From Beta vulgaris subsp. vulgaris (Eukaryota > Streptophyta > Magnoliopsida > Caryophyllales > Amaranthaceae): 64,000 nt of DNA. The notes below the pieces were generated by a model. It saw only the letters and a list, made by a program, of their open reading frames with translations, did no database searches and was not told where the DNA came from. Both the position numbers and the translations under genes were made by a program. Position 1 is the first letter of the stretch. Every line of letters begins with the position of its first letter. Shown in pieces: positions 22,307-35,639 of the stretch. The stretch is taken from contig NC_079203.1 in NCBI RefSeq assembly GCF_026745355.1, positions 1 through 64,000 of the forward strand, in the 5' to 3' direction.

Positions 22307-23940
22307 GAGCATGAGCAATGGGGTTGGTTTTGGTTGGTCTAGCAAAAAGTAAAGCTAGCTTTACTTAGCTTTACCATTGGAGCAATTGGCCCTTGGAGTT
22401 GGTTGGTCTGGAATTCTAGACCAACCATGCCTTGGATGGTGTGCATAACAACAAATGGGGTGTTGCCATATGTATCAATATTGCTTTATTGTTGCTGTTT
22501 TTTTTTACAAGATTTTTTTTTGTTTTAAAGTAAATAAAATCAGCTTATAATTTTTTAAAAAAAATTACATTACAACTATAAAAAAATTATCTATAAATTG
22601 AGCCTAAATTTGATATATTTTATAATATTTTTTCACAACCTACTTTTCTTTCTAATAACTTTCTCCGACCTAAAATTATTCAAAATGTATATAAATTAAT
22701 TAATATATCACTAATTAAAACATAAATAAAAATTATCTACTCTATATAAGAATAAGAACATTTTCAATAGGAAAGAGAGTATATGATGGAGTATACCAAA
22801 AGTAAGAGAGAGAATTAGAAAAGCCAAGTAGAACTAGTCTAGCCATTGTGAGAAAAAAAAGATGAGTTGGTGGGAAGTTAGTGGGATGTAGAGATGGCAG
22901 TGGATCCCGGACCCGACCCGGATCCGCGGACCCGGATCCGTTTTTTCGGGTCTGGATCCTAAAATTATGGACCCGTTGGATCCGGGTCGGATTCGGGTCC
23001 ACTTGTCAGATCACGGATCTGTACAATAGACCCGGACCCGAATCCGTGGATCCTTTTTTTTAAAAATCTCCACGTTGGCTGGGCCTCCTAACCTCCTCTC
23101 CATTTTATTTCCTCCTCGTGCGTCTCCTGTCAACAAAATTTCTTTCCTCCACCGGTTCCGGGCTCCAATTTCTCAGATCTTTCTCTCTCTTTCTCGAAAC
23201 AACTAAACAAGTTGTCAAAATTTGTAGCTAAGGCAAGTCCAACTCTTAAATGTAGACTGCTAAACAAGACAAGAATAACGAGGCACAGTGATGTTTTGGG
23301 TTCTGTTGACAAGAAAAACGTGGCATAACAATATGGCATTGCTAAACCAGAAAGTTAATGACTAAATTCCAAATAAATAAGGGTTGAAGGAACTCAGATT
23401 AAGACTTATTGAATTACAATAAACAGAAGCAAGACATGCGTGGCAGAATATCAAAACTTGGGCAAAAATTGCATGTGTAATGTATTGATGTATGAGATGA
23501 TTCCCTAGCATATATTTCACAAAAAAAAATAAGTGTATAAAATTTGAAAACGATTCATTGTCAGCTAAATGAATTAGTTTCAATGTGATTTTGACAGATT
23601 AGAATATATCCGGATGTGATGTAGTTTTCTCGAGTCGAAATCAGTGATCTAGCAAAGGGAGCAATGATACAAGTTGGATCCGTTTTGGACCCGTTTTGGA
23701 CCCGGATCCGTAGGATCCGTCGGATCTGGATCTGGGTCCACCTTTTTTAGACCCGATGGATCCGGGTCGGATCTGGATCCAGGGTCTAAAAACGGATCTG
23801 GATCCGGGTCCACCTGGACCCTGTCCAGATCCGACCCGTTGCCATCCCTAGTGGGATGTGAGGTGTAAGAAGGAGGAAAGGAGAGAAAATGAAAAAACTA
23901 CAAAGACCAACAAAAACCCACCCACCCATTATAGATGCTC
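22307..23940. mobile_element. PIF/Harbinger-like (Tourist-type) element carrying a nested hAT
   Basis: Inverted ends GAGCATGAGCAATGGGG... and (reverse complement of the right end) GAGCATCTATAATGGG..., followed on both sides by GTTGG-rich sequence. A 3 bp TTA duplication flanks it (22304-22306, 23941-23943). Without the inner hAT it is about 660 bp, with no coding capacity. Its right end is 144 bp before the FolD start codon, so it forms most of that gene's immediate upstream region. Confidence 0.78.
22889..23850. mobile_element. Non-autonomous hAT element (962 bp), family copy 1
   Basis: Inverted ends TAGAGATGGCAGTGGATC and TAGGGATGGCAACGGGTC, with a perfect 8 bp duplication GTGGGATG (22881-22888, 23851-23858). 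Both subterminal regions are packed with GGATCC/GGGTCC repeats; the core is AT-rich and non-coding. It is the same family as 59656-60632, in the opposite orientation. Confidence 0.95.
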
Positions 23941-24083
23941 TTAAGTCATTATGTCAATGTCAACTTGTAAAAATCAGCAAACATATATGTACCACAAAGG
24001 AGACTTTTATCAGCTGATCTGCAGACTCACTTTCTCTGCATCTCCTCCCTAGATCCTACCAAAGCTTAAATAAATAAAAAAAA
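23941..24083 (+). promoter_or_regulatory. Immediate upstream region and 5' leader of FolD
   Basis: The 143 bp between the transposon end and the ATG contain a pyrimidine-rich stretch (CTTTCTCTGCATCTCCTCCC, near 24030-24050) typical of plant leaders. No certain TATA box was seen; the core promoter may lie within the transposon. Confidence 0.45.
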
Positions 24084-27000
24084 ATGGCGGCGACGTCGTC
24101 GGAAAATAAGGCATCGTTAATTGATGGAAAAGCCATTGCTCAGTGTATCCGATCAGAAATCGCCGATGAAGTTCGTCTTCTCTCTCAAAAGTATGGAAAG
24201 GTATACTACTTAATTTACTGCTCAATTTGTCGATATTAGTGTCAAAATTCAAATTCAATGTCATTTCCATCTATTTAGAAACTTTTGTTTATGCAGAGTA
24301 AAGCAATTTGTTTTAAATCGATTTTCATGGACTGATTTTATTTCTAGGCCTTTTCCCGTTTTTGTTTCTAGTATGAATTCTCATATACTAGTTTTGTTTT
24401 TAAATACATGCAACATTTTCTAAATAATGCATTACTTTGATCTCCAATTATATATAAATAGAATGAAAGCTGATATTATAAAATATGCATAATCAAAGAA
24501 GATCACACCTGACTATATTTTTCTTGTAAATTTGTGAGAGAATATGTGATAAGGTTGGTAGATTAACAGTGGTTACTATACAAATATTGCATTTATTTCG
24601 AAATGGAGGAAATATATATACTACTATTTTATTTTATTTTGTTTAGACTGCAAAATTGTGAATTTTATTGATGTATTGATTTCTTAAGTATGATCAATGC
24701 AGAAGTAGATTTACTTAGCACACTAAGCATCTAGGACACTAGGGACTGTAAAGTGGAATTTGCAATTATTACTAGGGTATTTTTTTTGGTGTTATCAGCA
24801 AGTATTGTAATGATAATTTGTGAGATTGATGGGAGATAGGTGAATTGGGAGCAAAAGAGTTGTTTTCTTCTGAAGTTTACCAACTTTGCCATAGGTGTAC
24901 TAATTTTGTGTTGTGAAGACTAAGAATAAACCAATAAAAATTCCGTGGCAGATCGAGTGAGGCTTGTGTATACGATCATAATTGAGGGAAAAGATAGTGG
25001 GTTTGTTTTGAATGAGTTATCTCATGTGAATGGCCATGATAGTCATTCCCTTTACCAAATACATGTTCTAGGTGGTAGTGACTAGTCATTGGTGCAAATT
25101 TGGACATAAAAACCTAGTTGGTAGTGAAAATATATTTCCGTTGAAAATTACATGGAATTTCTGTTTATAATAAAGTATGCATGTACTGCCTTTCGCTTAT
25201 TTAATGATCTTCTAGCAACCAAGCCATAGTTAAAGCTGAATGACCAGAACCCTTGTCAGTAAAGATATGGTGTAGATGATTACTTGAATATTACCTTGTT
25301 TATCCTAATGCAAGCGATCTAAATTAAAGGAGAGGAATTATGAATCCCAATCCATGTTGAGGAACAACGACTAATTGAGAAGAGTGCAGGATTCCAGTGG
25401 GCCAGACTTTTTCCTTGATTAGGCGACAATCATGGTCTAAGCCTGCTATGTTATTTACTTCTGAATTTGTTGTAGTTGACATGATTAAACTATAGTGTTT
25501 GACTGCCTAAATAGGCTGTGCTCCAGAGTCTAATAGGCTGTGCTACAGAGTCGAGTTGGAACTGATTCAAAAAAATTCCCTGTTGCTTTTTCTCATATGC
25601 CTGCTTCATCCATTTGCTGTTTATTCTTTTTCGCCATTCCAAGAATATATGTTGCGCTAAGTTCCACAATTTGTTGTTTGTATCCTCGCTGTTGAGGAAG
25701 ACATTAAATCCTTCATGCTTAATGCGACTAGGTCCCTGGACTGGCGGTAGTCATTGTGGGCAACAGGAAGGATTCTCAAAGCTATGTTAATATGAAAAGA
25801 AAAGCATGTGCTGAGGTTGGAATTAACTCTTTGGACATAGACCTTCCTGAGCAGGTTTCTGAGCCGGAATTGATCGCCAAGGTTCATGAGTTAAATGCAA
25901 ACCCCGAAGTACATGGTTCGTTACTCTTGAAAGCAAATTTGATATAGCACTTGCCACTTTTGCATATGGTATTTCTGTACATCTCTTCAATTAATGTTTT
26001 GTTTTTTTCCTGTATTGAAAATTATTTTCATAAAGATGGTTGTAGAAATATTTTAAATCGGAACTAAAGCAACAAGTTTTCTTCAAGTCCAATGCTTTTA
26101 AGAATAGTCATTATAAGAATGCCATCAGTGGAACAAGACTTGTCAAAATGGGGGATTGTTTTGTTTTCTCTTCTGCTGCTTACCCTGTGTTTCTTTAGGA
26201 GGGGGGGGTGGTAGGACGTTTGGTGTTGGAGTGTTGGACATTGCTCTAAAATTGTGAGCTCATGTGGCAACTGAAGTTGGAGGGCTCCAAGTGAAATGCT
26301 GGAGGAACCTATTTCTCACTGGTTTATGGCCTTTGCTTGTTTGTGTGTTTCTTATTGTTTGATATGCCCAAGAATCGTGGTGTAGCTGTTTTTCACATTT
26401 GCGCTTCTATTTCCAGGTATACTTGTTCAGCTTCCATTGCCCAAACATATTAATGAAGAAAGAGTTTTAACTGAAATAAGCATTGAGAAAGATGTAGATG
26501 GATTCCATCCTCTGAACATCGGGAAACTTGCAATGAAAGGCAGAGAACCCCTGTTTCATCCTTGCACGCCGAAGGTAATTGACCGAAATCCAAATTGCTT
26601 CTTTAACAATGTGAAACTTGTCATTGTTCTTTGCTGAATGCCCACTGGCCGGATTTTCTGCATTATTGAGATTCTTTTTTGATAGGGCTGTCTTGAGCTT
26701 CTGTCTCGAAGTGGCATCAGCATAAAAGGCAAGAAGGCAGTTGTTGTAGGTCGTAGTAATATTGTTGGATTGCCAGTTTCACTCCTCCTCTTGAAAGCAG
26801 ATGCAACCGTTAGTATTGTTCACTCTCATACCACTGATCCTAAAAGTATCATCCGTGAAGCTGACATCGTCATAGCTGCAGCAGGACAAGCCATGATGGT
26901 ATTCAAAGATCTTTTTTTCCCCTGTTGTTGCCTACTTCTGTTGTAATTGTGTTCTGTTGTCTGAGACTATCCACTTTTTTTCCTCTCTCCCCCTATCTTT

Positions 27001-28392
27001 GTGGGCTAAGGAAGAAAGAACTGTATAACACAGTTAAAGGAACTAAATTAACAACTTTCATCGGGAAGGGATGCTGTAGGAAGGGACTTCCACTGCCATG
27101 AAAAAAAGTTACCACCAAGAACAATACAACACTTGTGAAATTACTAATTCTCAAAACAATTCTTATCATCTAATACCGCATTTCTTAAGCATGCATTGGA
27201 GGTTGGTAACACCGCCAATCAGTCCCTTGCAGGTAAATATGAGTATATGACTTATCCATCTCTACTGGTTATGCTCAAAGCATACCCATGGTTATGATGT
27301 ATGTTTTGGAGCAAACTTTTATCCCTAAGCCTCCATGCTTTTTGGGCCTGCAAAGAAGCTCCCAAGCAACTGGTAGAGGCCCGGAGCTTACAATCTTACC
27401 ATCTTACTAATAATTTGAACACATCATTACCATGCAAAACTGTTATAGGTAAAAGAAAATTACTATTCTTGTAAGAATCAAATTTGAGGTTTTGTTAGCG
27501 TAGGAAAAGATCTACTTCCCCATGCTCTCAATTTTGCAATTACTTCCCTAATCAACAAAATTTTTGAGTTCTACTCTCAGACTTGTCACTTGTCAGACAA
27601 TACTTATTAAACAAATCTCACCCATAAGGGATGTTGGATTGGGGATAATGCACATAAGGTTTATAGAAGAAAAAATAGAGAAAATGTAGGCGGATGGAGG
27701 CTGTGATAGATGAGTCTAAGTATTCATTGTATAAGGCAGGGGTATTATTACCTTTAATTTGGGGGTAATTAGCTAGCCACCAATCACCATCCCCTAGGGG
27801 TAATGTATTACCCCCAAACTGAGTATAGTAGTTCCCCTCTTCCATCTCTACTCTTTGCAGTATCTACATCATCTCTTCCACTACCACCTAACTAATCTTC
27901 ATCTTCTTCATTGTCTCCATTGCCCATAGTGTTTATCTCTGGCAAACTATTAATATATATTGCAAGCAACTTTAAAAGAGCTTTTCTTCTGCTCAGTTCC
28001 ACCAGCTATATAATGTGCTATCTTCCCCTGAAGAAAGTTTAATATTCATTGATTGTTCTGTTATGCTTTCTATGTGTGTAAGATTCATTGATTGTTCTGT
28101 TATGCTCTGTGTGTGTGTATTTGTACGTGTGCATGTTTGATTTAATCTTCCTCATAATCAGATTAAAGGTGACTGGATAAAGCCTGGTGCTGCTGTGATT
28201 GATGTGGGGACAAATGCAGTGGATGATCCGAGTAAGAAGGCAGGCTACCGGCTGGTGGGGGATGTCGATTTCCATGAAGTGAGTAAAGTAGCAGGATGGA
28301 TAACGCCTGTCCCTGGAGGTGTTGGTCCCATGACTGTAGCCATGCTACTTAGAAATACCTTGGATGGCGCCAAACATGTGATCGAGCAGTGA
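24084..28392 (+). CDS. FOLD: Bifunctional methylenetetrahydrofolate dehydrogenase / methenyl-THF cyclohydrolase
   Basis: Five coding exons join in frame: 24084-24200, 25732-25915, 26417-26574, 26686-26898, 28162-28392 (903 nt, 300 residues), all with GT-AG introns (1531, 501, 111 and 1263 bp). The enzyme interconverts 5,10-methylene-, 5,10-methenyl- and 10-formyl-tetrahydrofolate with NADP(H), supplying one-carbon units. The N-terminal catalytic domain shows the Tyr-x3-Lys pair (Y57, K61 in [12 protein letters not shown]), VQLPLP with Q105 and DVDGFHPLN with D128. The Rossmann domain shows [12 protein letters not shown] (exon 4), and the C-terminus has [14 protein letters not shown]. The ATG starts [16 protein letters not shown] with no transit peptide and the length fits cytosolic plant forms, so a cytosolic location is inferred. 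Part of intron 1 is repeated at 46481-47812. Confidence 0.96.
24201..25731 (+). other. FolD intron 1
   Basis: 1531 bp, GT-AG, AT-rich. Its right two thirds (about 24650-25675) have an inverted second copy at 46481-47812. No coding sequence was seen. Confidence 0.85.
26899..28161 (+). other. FolD intron 4
   Basis: 1263 bp, GT-AG. It contains an imperfect direct repeat of GATTGTTCTGTTATGCT near 28050-28105 with a TGTGTG stretch, and GGGGGTAAT-type palindromic fragments near 27740-27830 that may be a degraded MITE. No coding sequence. Confidence 0.7.
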
Positions 28393-28762
28393 AGGCTCCT
28401 TCCTTTCCTATGAAGGGCATGTTCTATGATATTCTCCCATTTAAGAGTTTGTACAAGTTTGAGTGTAAGAAGTATATGGTTCAGGTCTTTGCTTCTCTGG
28501 ATTTTGATCATGTTGAAAATACTCTCTTCAAAGAATACCTCTGATTAGGATGTTGCTTTTTAGATCGATATGGATCAATATTTAGTTGGGGGAATTATTT
28601 TGTCATTTCTGATGAATGTGATATAGATTTTGGTGTATGTCTTTTTTTGCTATCCGTCTCGGCAACTCTCAGATAGGAAAAAAGATAACATGAACAATTG
28701 GAACTTTCAATCATCATCTTAAATTAATTCCACTTATGGAATTACTCATTGTAAGTATTTAA

Positions 28763-28830
28763 CTAGTTTTTAGTCCCGGACAATTTCTCGGGTTATTAAC
28801 ATCTATATAATAACTAGTTTTTAGTCACGT
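28763..28830. repeat. Helitron-like terminal fragments
   Basis: Read in reverse, a CCCG/CGGG hairpin lies just inside a CTAG end at 28763-28766, as at Helitron 3' ends. TCTATATAATAACTAG near 28802-28817 resembles a Helitron 5' end. The arrangement is compact and degenerate. Confidence 0.3.
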
Positions 28831-28844
28831 GTGTCTTTATTGAA

Positions 28845-28945
28845 AAAAAAAATATGCGCTGATGCCCAGCCCCCAGGCTCGAACCAGTGACCTTATGTAA
28901 GGATTCCCATGTAACCACCATCTGATCTAACGTTTTTTATTGATT
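28845..28945 (-). mobile_element. tRNA-derived SINE-like sequence
   Basis: On the minus strand GGTTCGAGCC (B box, near 28871-28880) is preceded by a TGGTGGTTACATGG A-box-like stretch about 35 bases upstream. A poly-T tract follows downstream. No tRNA cloverleaf fits, so a SINE is more likely than a tRNA gene. Confidence 0.45.
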
Positions 28946-31900
28946 CATGTTTCCATAAATTTAGATTAACGTTTTAATGAATAACGTTAGTTTCAACACT
29001 TACTTTAAAAGTTCCACGCTTCCATTCATCTCCTGTAAAGGTCAGATTTCGGAGGGCAACGCCATAAAGTTTAGTGAAATTGTTAATCTTAGCAAAATAA
29101 ACCCAAATTAATTCACGAATCACTCCTAAATCCTCCACTTAGTATTCTCATTGTACATTAAGTTCAATTATACATTCAATTATTGCATAATTTTGTACTA
29201 AAATACTCCCCTCTCTCTATATATATAACAATTAGGGTTAATTTATGATCCTTAAACTTTTGTTGTTCCTCTTCAAAAAGGTATTATCTAATCTGCCCTT
29301 TTTTAATTGGAATAGATTGAACTTTATTTTCATAGATGAACCTGAGCATTTTGTTTGCCTCACGTAGTTAAGTTTGGTCCCTGTTGCACTGAAACTAAAA
29401 GATCACATATCGCGCCTTCCCAGATTGGGATGGGAATTTAATACTTTAGAGATTGACAGTTTAAGGATTTTCAGTCTAAACTTTATCGCTAATGACTTCA
29501 ACTAGAGGGGTTCCCATATAGCTTAGTTTATCTTGGCTGCCTCACAGTATAGCTCTTGTGTCCTAAGTTTATCTATGCCAACCATCAAGCTGATTTAACA
29601 ACTCCAACACTTTACAGGCATATTTTCTTTTAATCCTGATTGCAACCAGAGGTGTTCATATTACATCTAACATTCAGATCAAGAAGCGCATCTACCTGAT
29701 ATGATAATTCTTCTTTCTGAATGATAATAATTTATCTGCTGATTTAGAAGAGGCACCAATCATTCAATCAACTATGCCACTTAAACATTCTGACAAGAGT
29801 ATATATGTTGTTCCTTTATATTTTGTAGAACTTTTTTTTTTGTTTGTTTCGAGTACGTATACTACGATGAGGCATGTAAACTATTTTCTTATAATTTAGA
29901 TTTAACTGGTTGCCTTCACTATAGTCTTAACTTCTTCTGGCTCATAAGTCATAATGGGGGCATAACATCTCTTACTACAATTTGGTTCATGAAGTGTTCT
30001 ACGGCTGGGAGCAAGGAGTTAACATATGATTTTTATAGATTTAGAGAAGGTGTATGTTAAGAAGCATGACTGCTATGCTTGTACTACCTGGAGAGATTTC
30101 TTACAAAAAACAATATAGAGAAAGTGTGGATTGAGAGATCTTGTGACTCACTGACTTGTGAGATAAATGATTAAGAGTCTTTGGTACTGGGATCAAGATA
30201 AGTTATCATTTGTCACAGTTTAATTCTAATGATAGGTCATGTCTATAATATATTGTCAAGTCTAATACATTGGTACTCTTAGTTCAGTTTGAACATTTCT
30301 ATATATGATGTATTGTCAAGTCTCAAATATTAAGGGTTGTAATTGCGAGATTATTTCTCATAATATTGATACGACTATTATCCAAGTCCTCATAGTTAGC
30401 TGGTGTTGCTTATTATATCTGTTATCATTGCTAGAATTCTTAATTCTTAGAATTTTCAAATTACGAGGTAGGTTTTGGCATTTTCACAACTTTTTGACAA
30501 GGCATTTGATAGTTGCTAAAATTACAAAGATAGTAAAACATGTAATTTGTGAGTATGGCTTACGATTACTGTCTCATGGTCTTAAAAAAGGGTGAATCGA
30601 ACTTACAGGCATATTGTCTTGCTTGGTTTCAAGAATGAAAAGGTTTTTTGATTTTCATAATTTGGAATGTGACTTTATTTACTTTTGTATTCAGCTGCTT
30701 TTGGAAAATATACATGTCTTTATAAAGTATGCCTATAGTAATATGGAACTACTGGTGTACCTAATATTCATTTCGCTCCAATTTTCACAATGAAACTTAA
30801 TGTATAAGTGCTGCATGGACGATATATTGTTTTCACAGGAATTGTGTCATTGTTCCAAATCAATATCGACTCCATATAACACAAAGAAACTAAGGTCTAT
30901 AAGAGTGATATAGTTGATTGGATGTGTCCCAAAGCTTTGTACAAGTTGGTTTCCCTTCAATCAATAAAAATCTGCAATTACAATGACACCAAACTTTTAG
31001 GTACATTGTGTATCAAATTTTGTAACAAATCAATTAGCCATACTATTTTCCCTCTAACGCGTTGATTCTTAAAATATATATTGTAGATATTTTGGGGATT
31101 CTCGTACATGCATGTAAAGCTTTTGTTTGTGACGATGACGCAACCCGTATGCAAGAGGTTGTTGTTCTAGATAGAAGGTGTTCACACTTATATTTATTGC
31201 TCTTTTTTATTAGTTTCGTATTGAGTACTGATTATCGATATATTCAAATTTATTATTTTGGATACTATAGTGATTTATTCTCAACTTGAAATAATGTATT
31301 TTTCCATCTTCCAATGTTGATGTAGTTGCGTTGCTGTTAGATTGATTCTTATGAACCAATTTGTTAGTGAATATGAAAACGAGGTTCAACAAAGTGCTAG
31401 GCAGTACGACACACTATTGGCTTGTGGGGTGTATGTTAGGAAAATGAATGGTGCGATTTGTACACAAATTAAAATAATTTTCTTACAAGTGATAATAATG
31501 GTTTTCTTAAAAGTAATAATATTAATTATCTTTTGTAATATTTATAGCTGAGGTTTTAATTTAAATTTCATGTTTAATTTCAGCTTATTTTCTAATCACA
31601 GGAAGATACACAAGGTTATAAAACCGCAGCCCTTTTAGTGAAGGGTTGCGGTTAGCCGAAAACCGCAGCCATATAAGTAATAAAGGGTTGCGGTTTTTTT
31701 AAAAACACAACCCTTTATGGGCTTTTTTTTAAAATAACTTTAATTTAAAAGGAATTGCGGGGGCATTAAGGGTTTCTCACAAATTAAAACTCAATCTCAC
31801 AAACTCAATCTCACGCCTCCTTCACTAGTTCTCCCTCTTCTCTCTCACCCACCTCCCTTCTCTCTCACCCTCCCTTGTCCATTGCTGCAACACCATGCAG

Positions 31901-32488
31901 CCAGCACTACAGCCATACCTCCGCCTGCCAGCTGCAGCCGTGCAGCAACCACCACTCGCGACGCTCGCCACCTCCTAACCGCCTTATCACTACGAAGAAA
32001 AATTATCACCAGCAGCCCAGCCCTTCTTTCCCCGTCCTCCTCCTCAAACTCCTCGTACTGCCTTTTTTTTGCCGGCGGCTTTATCGTACTCCTGCTACCA
32101 CCGTGCTTCGTGGATGCTACTGCTTCGATGGGGTTTCCTTGCCGTGGGTCGAACTCCGCTCATATCTTCCTCATCGTCGAGCCCCGCTTAAGCCGTCGTC
32201 GTCGTCGGTGATAATTTTTCTTTTTCAGATCTATAATTTCTTGATCTTTGTTTTGATTAATGTTCATGTAATTTCAAATCTACAATTTTTTCTCTTTTGT
32301 ATTTTCGATCGCTTTTTTTCATTTTCGTTCGTTTTTTTTCATTTTCATTCTTTTTCATTTTCGTTCATTTTTCTGGTTGATATGTAATTTCGTTTTTTTA
32401 TTTTTCAGATCTATATATTTCGACTATAAATTTTGACTATAAATTTTTCTTTTTCAGATAATTTTTCTTTTTTAGATCTATAAATTTC

Positions 32489-33794
32489 GACTAGTGGAAA
32501 AATACATGAAGGGATGCGCTAAAAAAGGCCCTTAGGGCTGCGTATTCTGACAGCAAGCCTTTCCATAGCAACCCTTCACAATGAAGGGTTGTGTTTTTAA
32601 ACCGCAGCCCTTCACAATGAAGGGCTGCGTTTTAGGCCTAAAAACGCAGCCCTTCCAATTATGGAAGGGCTGTGTTTTTGGGCCCAAAATGCAGGTCTTC
32701 TTTGTACAAAGGGCTGCGATTTTGCCAAAAAACGCAACCCTTTCGACCTATAAAAAAATTTTAAAAAAATTTTTTAGAAGGCGAGATGGTTGAGATGCCC
32801 TTGTAGGTGTTCTTGGCCTCAATGTTTAGAATTGTATGATTATGTATACATCTATGATTTTCATTAAGAAACCCAATGATTATTCCAGAAATCTTAGTGC
32901 TGAAATGAAAAAAAACGAACGGAAATAGAAAAAAAAAACGAACGGAAATAGAAACATAAATTAACAAAAATTAACAAAAAATGAAAAAAATAACCCTAAA
33001 ATTATAGATCTGAAAATGAACAAATCTGAACATTGACGAAAATGAAAAAAAATAACCCTAAAAAAATAAACTAATCTAAAAATGAAATATGTAAACGAAA
33101 ATGAAAAGAACCCTAAAATTATATATCTGAAGTTGTTGTTGTCGTGCATGTTGTTGCTGTGTTGCTTAAGCGGAGTTCGACCAACAGACGGACGAGGAAC
33201 GACGGACGAGGAACGAAGAGCCGGACGAGGAACGGCGAGGAACAACAGAGAACGACGAACGGAGAAGGAACCCCGACGAGGAACGAAAAGCCGGACGAGG
33301 AACGACGAGGAACAACAGAGAACAACGAACGGAGAAGGAACGCCGACGAATGGAAAAGGAACGAATTGAAGCCGGTGATGTGAGGAACGACGAGACAGAA
33401 TGTGAGAGAGAAATGAGATGGGGGTGAAAGAGAAGCCCTCCCAGTGCTTTTTGTGAGTTGAGGAGGTGAAATGGGAGGAGAAAGGGGGAGCGACATAATG
33501 AAAGAATTGGAGGGAGTATAGGGGGATAGGGCAAATAGAATAATAAAGAATTTAAGGCCCAATAGGGCTGCGCTTGACTAAAAAACGCAGCTCTTCTTAC
33601 AGTTAGAAGGGCTGCGTTTTTTAGTCAATCGCAGCCCTTTATCTAAAGGGTTGCGCTTTTCTTTAAAAATGCAGCCCTTCTGTAAAAAAAAGGGCTTCGT
33701 TTTATTTAAAATCGTAGCCCTACAATAAAGAAGGGATGCATTTTGAAAAATATGCAGTCCTTCCAACGCAGCCCTTCCTTTTTTTTCCCTAGTG
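32489..33794. mobile_element. Inner CACTA-like element, inverted relative to the outer one
   Basis: Left end GACTAGTGGAAAAATACA, right end (reverse complement) CACTAGGGAAAAAAAAGG. Many AAACGCAGCCCTT units in both orientations lie at 32510-32750 and 33550-33780. The interior matches the outer element's interior in reverse (CGTTCGTTTTTTTTCATT-type and GTCGAACTCCGC stretches). No matching 3 bp duplication was found. Confidence 0.6.
33190..33355 (+). repeat. ~70 bp minisatellite in the inner CACTA-like element
   Basis: Two consecutive copies (the GAACGAAGAGCCGGACGAGG block at 33211 and its counterpart at 33281), themselves built of GACGAGGAAC steps. Confidence 0.7.
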
Positions 33795-34140
33795 ACATTG
33801 TTCTAGTTGATATGTAATTCCATTTTTTTGTTTTCGTTCGTTCTTGTTGATATATAATTTCGACTATTATTGTTTGTTCGCTTTTTTAATAGTTAGTGCC
33901 TTAAATTGTTCTTTTTTTTTAACTGTAAATAGTAATTTGATGTTCTTGTTGATTGTTAATAAATAATTTCGTTTTGTTTGTTTGTTGATTCGTTTTTTGA
34001 TTTTTCCTGTTGTAAATTTCTTGATATATTTAGGAGTAAAAAAATTGCCAAAAACAAATTTTTTTTTTGGGTCAAAAGGGTTGCGGTTAGGCCTGTTCAG
34101 GCCTAACCGCAGCCCTTCCGTTTTTCTCCACTAGTGCATA

Positions 34141-34369
34141 CTTACATTAGAAATGAGAATGAATTTTACACGTTATAACTCTTATGAATAAGTGATGTAA
34201 CTCTAATGAAAAAGTGATGTAACTCCAAAAATAAAAATATTAGAAAAATAAAATTTTTTTGAAAAAAATTGGGCTCAAATTTTTTTAGGGGGCTATAACT
34301 CTAATGAACAAGTGTTGTAACTCTAATCCAATCGTGTGGTTGAGATTCATTCTCATTTCTCATGTAAGG
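34141..34369. mobile_element. Possible small MITE
   Basis: Inverted ends CTTACATTAGAAATGAGAAT (34141) and the reverse complement of 34342-34369 (CTTACATGAGAAATGAGAAT). The inside repeats GATGTAACTC. No clear target duplication. Confidence 0.4.
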
Positions 34370-34391
34370 AGAATTCTCATGTGATCTTGCC

Positions 34392-34396
<5 letters not shown>

Positions 34397-34480
<84 letters not shown>

Positions 34481-34509
34481 TATAATCATTGCCCCTGGTT
34501 AATAATCAG

Positions 34510-34582
<73 letters not shown>
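34397..34582 (+). repeat. Two (TG)n microsatellites with a 35 bp spacer
   Basis: Pure TG from 34397 to 34477 (81 bp), a spacer TTTATAATCATTGCCCCTGG... to 34512, then TG again to 34582. The reading frames of Cys-Val or His-Thr repeats here are artefacts. Confidence 0.98.
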
Positions 34583-35605
<1,023 letters not shown>

Positions 35606-35639
35606 TATAATCATTGTCCCTGGTTAATAATCAGGTTTG

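Larger units (their letters stand above)
28393..31597. other. Intergenic DNA downstream of FolD
   Basis: The first ~300 bases are the likely 3' untranslated region and terminator of FolD. Two small repeat traces follow (28763-28830 and 28845-28945, listed separately). From about 29000 to 31597 the DNA is AT-rich with short chance ORFs, a small TATA microsatellite near 29215, and nothing I can recognise. Confidence 0.6.
31598..34136. mobile_element. CACTA-like element with a same-family element nested inside
   Basis: The right end reads (reverse complement) CACTAGTGGAGAAAAACGG. Just inside it, and again at 31620-31725, are repeated AACCGCAGCCCTT blocks in both orientations, the subterminal repeats typical of CACTA elements. 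The left terminus is not clear. The interior (31740-32480) is a CT-rich then T-rich non-coding stretch. ORFs there (for example 31875-32387) look like chance frames. No transposase was seen. Confidence 0.55.

Noticed and set aside
28845..28945. A tRNA gene, because of the GGTTCGAGCC box
   Set aside because: No acceptor stem or cloverleaf pairing fits; a SINE head explains the A and B boxes better.
31875..32387. 170-codon ORF with many Ser and Phe
   Set aside because: It lies inside a CACTA-like element, is low in complexity, shows no domain, and overlaps another open frame of similar quality.
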